DNA of 31,618 nt from Pleurobrachia bachei (lineage: Eukaryota; Ctenophora; Tentaculata; Cydippida; Pleurobrachiidae). The stretch covers positions 1,887-33,504 of the forward strand of contig AVPN01000514.1 of assembly GCA_000695325.1 (NCBI GenBank), in the 5' to 3' direction. Made by a program: the position numbers and the translations under genes. Numbering within the stretch: the stretch's first letter is position 1; the number at the start of each line of letters is the position of its first letter. This document shows positions 31,345 to 31,618 of this stretch, in pieces. The notes under the pieces were generated by a model. The model made no database searches. It was not told the origin of the DNA and saw only the letters and a list, made by a program, of their open reading frames with translations.

Positions 31345-31618
31345 AGGCGGACTCTAGTGCCAACGGACTCTAAATTCAATGCGGACTCTATATCTAAAAA
31401 CGGACTCTTTATCTACAGTTAGACTTCGAAAAAAAGTTTAGATATAGAGTCCGCCCTGTGTAGACTTTTTAGACATAGAGTCTGCCATGTATAGACTTTT
31501 TAGACATAGAGTCCCCTGGTGAATTTTGGCGTCAAAAACCCAGAACCTAACCCTAACCATCACCTTAACCCTAACCTCGAACCCAAACAATAGCCCTAAC
31601 ACTACTAAGCTAGTATAG
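31345..31618. mobile_element. 'gactctag' element, truncated by the window edge
   Basis: Left end and the first internal repeats of the element at 29003-29568, including degenerate ccctaa repeats near 31545-31580. Confidence 0.75.

Larger units (their letters stand above)
25640..31618. repeat. Array of three 2-kb units around the lectin-like genes
   Basis: Units run from a gttgaacattgagtttgaag or tacaatagtaaaacttaatg start to the end of the inverted-repeat element: about 25640-27660, 27661-29755 and 29756-31618 (cut by the window). Exons are almost identical; differences are indels in intron 1, the promoter palindrome and the 3' element. Confidence 0.85.

Noticed and set aside
1-31618. tRNA, rRNA, CRISPR arrays or bacterial-type promoters
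   Set aside because: No cloverleaf, rRNA core or spacer-repeat array was seen; the tandem repeats lack spacers, and the gene structure is eukaryotic.

Overview
The window reads as invertebrate metazoan nuclear DNA, species unknown. It is AT-rich, its genes are split into short exons (about 75-215 bp) with GT...AG sites in matching phase, and small inverted-repeat transposons, minisatellites and kilobase-scale tandem duplications fill the rest. There are no bacterial operons, rRNA or tRNA genes that I could see. All gene models were assembled by hand from splice sites, reading phase and similarity between copies in the window; family names are recognised by eye and not by a search.

Minus strand, 512-25615: a head-to-tail cluster of related genes, here called A to F from left to right. 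The recurrent design is an acidic Ser/Asp/Glu stretch near the N-terminus, a charged, Lys-rich or aromatic middle, a Trp-containing segment (GPEWWIKHL, GPTHWVRHL, GVKWWITEL, GPKW-FVESMF), and a C-terminal thioredoxin/glutaredoxin-like fold. In all four glutaredoxin-like domains where the active-site position is visible, the CPYC-type motif is replaced, without gaps, by EKEH, NRVG, NKEA or SKSG. The cis-proline segment (LPQVW, LPQIF, FPQIF, LPIVM) is kept. This looks like an expanded family of cysteine-less pseudo-glutaredoxins.

Layout: gene A (512-1699, 3' end outside the window); gene B (2400-6397, complete, 423 codons predicted, with an internal tandem duplication of exons 6-8); gene B' (7591-8994, a truncated copy); gene C (about 9508-11376, broken by the arrival of the B' block, with a relic 3' exon at 7215-7327); gene D2 (11936-12511, pseudogene); satellites and low-complexity DNA (12600-14960); a 1.2-kb tandem duplication carrying two exons of gene E (14929-17345); a broken first exon of gene E (18182-18267); gene D1 (19283-20550); gene F (20937-23388); and F', a copy of its first four exons (24552-25615).

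Plus strand, 24169-31267: four tandem copies of the start of a small secreted protein whose second exon looks like the first half of an F5/8-type-C or F-type-lectin fold. Three copies share a stop soon after that half-domain. The first two copies stand head-to-head with F and F', sharing a roughly 0.6-0.8-kb divergent promoter region.

The strangest feature is seen when the segment 11265-12640 is aligned with its duplicate 18140-20200. Three internal tracts (27, 43 and about 50 bp) are base-by-base complements of each other in the same 5'->3' direction, not reverse complements. I know of no ordinary mutational process that does this, so it is either a sequence-handling artefact or something new.
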